A stretch of DNA of 64,000 bases from positions 30,447 through 94,446 of the forward strand of contig NZ_LJHV01000001.1 of NCBI RefSeq assembly GCF_001296025.1. The letters are read 5' to 3'. This stretch comes from Porphyrobacter sp. AAP60. GTDB lineage: Bacteria > Pseudomonadota > Alphaproteobacteria > Sphingomonadales > Sphingomonadaceae. The notes under the pieces were generated by a model that made no database searches, had not been told where the DNA came from, and was given only the letters and a program-made list of their open reading frames with translations. Below are positions 59,611 to 64,000 of the stretch, piece after piece. The translations under genes were made by a program, and so were the position numbers. Each line of letters starts with the position of its first letter. Position 1 is the first letter of the stretch.

Positions 59611-59745
59611 ATGGCCAAGGGCCAACAGAAGAAGAGCCGCGAAGCGCGCAAGCCCAAGGCGGACAAGGGGCCGAAGCTCAACGCCAGCCAGCCCAGCACC
59701 AAGCCCGGCGGGATCAAGGGGCTGGAGAACATGAAGAACAGCTAG
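59611..59745 (+). CDS. Tiny Lys-rich basic protein (44 aa)
   Basis: The frame encodes MAKGQQKKSREARKPKADKG, then PKLNASQPSTKPGGIKGLEN and MKNS. It is strongly basic, disordered and lacks hydrophobic segments; small proteins beginning MAKGQ...K-rich are frequent in sphingomonads as I recall, and may bind nucleic acid or ribosomes. High G+C codon use matches the host, unlike the neighbouring GHKL gene. Function unknown. Confidence 0.65.
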   Translation: MAKGQQKKSREARKPKADKGPKLNASQPSTKPGGIKGLENMKNS

Positions 59746-59767
59746 GCAGTAAGTGCGCGAGCCTGTC

Positions 59768-59837
59768 GGCGGCATAGCCGCCGCAAGGCCGACTGGCCGC
59801 CCGCAGCGACGCGACCTTCAGGTCGTGTGAGCGAGGA
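59768..59837 (+). repeat. 70-bp two-hairpin repeat element, copy 2
   Basis: Hairpin 1 is GGCGGC-ATA-GCCGCC (59768-59782), then the linker GCAAGGCCGACTGGCCGCCC as in copy 1, then hairpin 2 GCGACC-TTCA-GGTCGT (59811-59826) and TGAGCGAGGA. Total length is 70 bp, exactly as at 29417-29486. Confidence 0.8.
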
Positions 59838-59945
59838 TTTCGCGTCGCGGATGCGATGCGGAACACAAAAACGTCCGCGCTCCCACCCCCAGACCCGATA
59901 CCCGCCCCGGCGAAAGCCGGGGGCAGGCGGGAGGGGAGAAGTGCC

Positions 59946-62009
<2,064 letters not shown>

Positions 62010-62038
62010 TTAGAGAGTTTGGGCGCGGGTGTCGAGCC

Positions 62039-63310
62039 TCACTCGATCACGCGCCCGCGCACCATCACGAAGTCCACGTCTTCCAGCACGGTCACATCGG
62101 TGAGCGGGTTGCCGTCCACCGCGATGATGTCTGCCGAAAAGCCGGGGGCGAGTTTGCCGATCTGGCTTTCCATGCCCAGGACCGTGGCCGCGCCCGTGGT
62201 GGCTGAAGCCAGCACTTCGCGGTCGGTCATGCCCTGCTGCTTCATCAGGCCCAGTTCCTCGGCGTTGCGGCCATGCTGGAACACACCGGCATCGGTGCCG
62301 AACACCACGGTCACGCCATATTGGCGGGCGCGGGAAACAAGTGTGGCCATCAGCGGCTGCACAGCGCGGATCTTGTTTTCGACCACGGGGGTGTAGATGC
62401 CCTTGCCCAGCCCTTCGGATACGCCTTCCAGTGCCATCAGGGTCGGCACCAGCACGGTGCCGTTGGCCTTCATCGCTTTTGCGGCGGCTTCATCAAGATA
62501 CGTGCCGTGTTCGATCGAATCGATCCCGGCTTCGGCCGCCTGCTGGATGCCGCGTGCGCCGTGGGCGTGGGCCATGACTTTGAGGCCAAGGCTGTGCGCG
62601 GTATCGGCAATCGCCTTCATCTCTTCCGGCGTGAAATGCGCTTCAAGCCCGCGGCCCTGCTGCGACAATACGCCGCCGGTCGCGGTGATCTTGATCACGT
62701 CGGAGCCATTCTGGCTGGCCAGCCGGACTTTGGAGGCGCATTCCACCGCGCCAGTGCAGGTGAAGCCGCTGTCGAGCAGTTCGTTCACTTCGGGGCGGAA
62801 ACCGTTCACGTCGGCATGGCCGCCGATGATCGCCAGCGCCGGGCCAGCGGCCACGATTCGCGGCCCCGGGATGACGCCTTCGGCAGTGCCGCGCCGCAGG
62901 GCGAAGGCGGTTTCGGTGCCGCTACCGGCTTCACGCACAGTGGTGAAGCCGGCCCGCACGGTGACCAGCGCATTCTTCGCGCCGACGACCACGCCCCATT
63001 CGTCAGGCTCGGTCGCTTCCTTCCAGAAATCGCCGCCGGGATCGCCGGTCAGGTGGGTGTGGAGGTCGATCAGGCCGGGCAGCACCGTCTTGGAAGCAAG
63101 ATCGATCTCGCGGTCGGCGGTAACGGCACCGTGTCCGGGGGTGACGGACACGATCCGCCCGTCGGTAATCAGGATCGTTGCCGGGCCGCTTGCTTCGGCA
63201 GCGGCATCGGTGATCACGCTACCGGCACGGATCGCCACGGTTTCGGCGGCGAGCGGGCTTGCGGCGATCATGGCGGTGCCCGCGATCAGGGCCTTGCGAA
63301 AATGGTGCAT
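62039..63310 (-). CDS. Secreted metal-dependent amidohydrolase (imidazolonepropionase/prolidase-like)
   Basis: This 423-residue protein has a signal peptide (MHHFRKALIAGTAMIAASPL, cleavage near LAAE-T). Amidohydrolase metal motifs are VLPGLIDLHTHLTGDPG (HxH), DVIKITATGGVLS (carbamylated-Lys region), KVMAHAHGARGI (His), DSIEHGTYLDE (His) and VFGTDAGVFQHGRN (Asp). This set fits the Xaa-Arg/Xaa-Pro dipeptidase-like secreted amidohydrolases. Substrates are probably N-acyl or C-terminal amino-acid peptides. It lies upstream of the MipA/OmpV gene on the same strand order. Confidence 0.9.
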   Translation of the reverse strand: MHHFRKALIAGTAMIAASPLAAETVAIRAGSVITDAAAEASGPATILITDGRIVSVTPGHGAVTADREIDLASKTVLPGLIDLHTHLTGDPGGDFWKEATEPDEWGVVVGAKNALVTVRAGFTTVREAGSGTETAFALRRGTAEGVIPGPRIVAAGPALAIIGGHADVNGFRPEVNELLDSGFTCTGAVECASKVRLASQNGSDVIKITATGGVLSQQGRGLEAHFTPEEMKAIADTAHSLGLKVMAHAHGARGIQQAAEAGIDSIEHGTYLDEAAAKAMKANGTVLVPTLMALEGVSEGLGKGIYTPVVENKIRAVQPLMATLVSRARQYGVTVVFGTDAGVFQHGRNAEELGLMKQQGMTDREVLASATTGAATVLGMESQIGKLAPGFSADIIAVDGNPLTDVTVLEDVDFVMVRGRVIE

Positions 63311-63383
63311 TATGTCTCTTCCCTCGGATCTTGCCTGCGTGTGATGGCGCGCAGGCAGGCCCAAAGCAAGAGCGCGCGAGGCC

Positions 63384-64000
63384 TTAGAAGGTATAGGCGA
63401 TCCCTGTGCCAAGGATGAACTGGTTCGCATTCCCCCGCACAGAGGTATAGGGCGTGTCAGCGCCATCCCCCACCAGCCGCGACCAGCCGCCGATTCCGGT
63501 CAGGCTCCACCCGCCATTCAGCGGATTGCGATCGAGATCGTAGGCGACCAGTGCGGTCGTGCCGATCCGGTTCAGCCCGCCTTTGGCCCGGAACTGCGGC
63601 AGGCCGGTCGCCAGCGCCTGCGCAGGGCTGACAGTGAAGTAGTAATCGGCGAAATTATCGTCGACGAACTCCGCGCTGATCTGTGCCTGCACCACAACCG
63701 CCCGGCTGACCGTGGTGCGGTAACCGATCTGCGGTTCGACAATCAGGCCATCATGCGCGCCCAGCACATCCCGGCGCGCCTGCAGCCCGATGGTCAGCTG
63801 GTCAAACGGCCGCAGCAGATTGCGAAACCCCACCGAAGCCGCGCCCCCAACCTCCAGCGCGGCATCCAGCTTGCCCGCGCGCGCCACCACCTCATCGCGG
63901 ATGCGGTTGTTGCGATCATTGCGGAACCGGAATGCCGGGCCGAAACTGATGACGGGCCGTGTGCGCGGGGCGGCGGATGGCGGGCCGGAAAACGGCGGGG
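63384..64000 (-). CDS. MipA/OmpV-family outer-membrane protein, C-terminal part
   Basis: The open frame continues past the window edge; about 205 residues are visible. Alternating beta-strand patterns (VISFGPAFRFRNDRNNRIRD, LTIGLQARRDVLGAHDGLIV, VVVQAQISAEFVDDNFADYY) and the C-terminal Phe of FILGTGIAYTF are typical of an outer-membrane barrel. The stretch VSPAQALATGLPQFRAKGGL and the following TALVAYDLDRN are MipA/OmpV-family hallmarks. Function as a scaffold or porin is known only loosely. Confidence 0.82.
   Translation of the reverse strand, partial: PPFSGPPSAAPRTRPVISFGPAFRFRNDRNNRIRDEVVARAGKLDAALEVGGAASVGFRNLLRPFDQLTIGLQARRDVLGAHDGLIVEPQIGYRTTVSRAVVVQAQISAEFVDDNFADYYFTVSPAQALATGLPQFRAKGGLNRIGTTALVAYDLDRNPLNGGWSLTGIGGWSRLVGDGADTPYTSVRGNANQFILGTGIAYTF

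Noticed and set aside
59840..59945. A G+C hairpin after thiC as a terminator
   Set aside because: The stem around 59895-59935 is strong but no T-run follows on the minus strand.

Overview
The window is a 64 kb piece of a G+C-rich alphaproteobacterial chromosome. Gene content points to Sphingomonadales, probably Erythrobacteraceae: a ybgC-tolQRAB-pal locus with a Pro/Arg-rich TolA, tandem DUF547 proteins, several acyl-CoA dehydrogenases, a GPH symporter, a SWIB protein, tiny Pro/Glu- and Lys-rich proteins, and REP-like palindromes. This placement is a judgement from protein resemblance; no database search was run. A perfect chromosomal parS site at 22028-22043 suggests the window lies within the origin-proximal part of the chromosome.

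Layout. (1) 1-8081: an oxidative pentose (L-arabinose-type) catabolic island with mutarotase, sugar 1-dehydrogenase, AraD1-family protein, small secreted protein, GH43 lipoprotein, FadR-type regulator, IlvD/XylD-type dehydratase and FucP-like permease. A 16-bp motif shared by its two divergent promoter regions is the likely operator. (2) 8417-16273: tRNA-Ser(GGA), periplasmic cyclophilin, VOC protein, RelA/SpoT, GH16, HemF, PdeM, a MarR-like regulator and IF-3, which probably starts at AUA. (3) 16544-23862: two DUF547 proteins, a DASS transporter, a PLP sulfur-amino-acid enzyme behind a leader able to form a pseudoknot over its ribosome site, parS plus a helically phased repeat array, an SDR and a rhomboid protease. 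(4) 23868-29311: J-domain protein and the Tol-Pal operon. (5) 29510-33352: his operon (hisB-yciI-hisH-hisA-hisF-hisE-hinT). (6) 33452-35252: SspB, a hypothetical protein, guanylate kinase and a 59-aa acidic protein. (7) 35468-44251: fatty or hydroxy acid degradation, with an SDR, three acyl-CoA dehydrogenases, GPH transporter, Zn-alcohol dehydrogenase and an APH-type kinase. (8) 44424-57269: DapD and many small stress, envelope and unknown proteins, ending in a second phased array. (9) 57291-59393: an A+T-rich foreign gene encoding a GHKL ATPase fused to a PD-(D/E)XK-like nuclease domain, a defence candidate. (10) 59611-64000: a 44-aa basic protein, thiC with its TPP riboswitch, a secreted amidohydrolase and a partial MipA/OmpV porin.

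The least explained structures are the two 10.6-bp-phased GGGTCTAG arrays beside TGTTTCAC palindromes, the leader pseudoknot at 20659-20693, the GHKL-nuclease gene, and a 70-bp repeat whose two copies show compensatory base changes in both hairpins.
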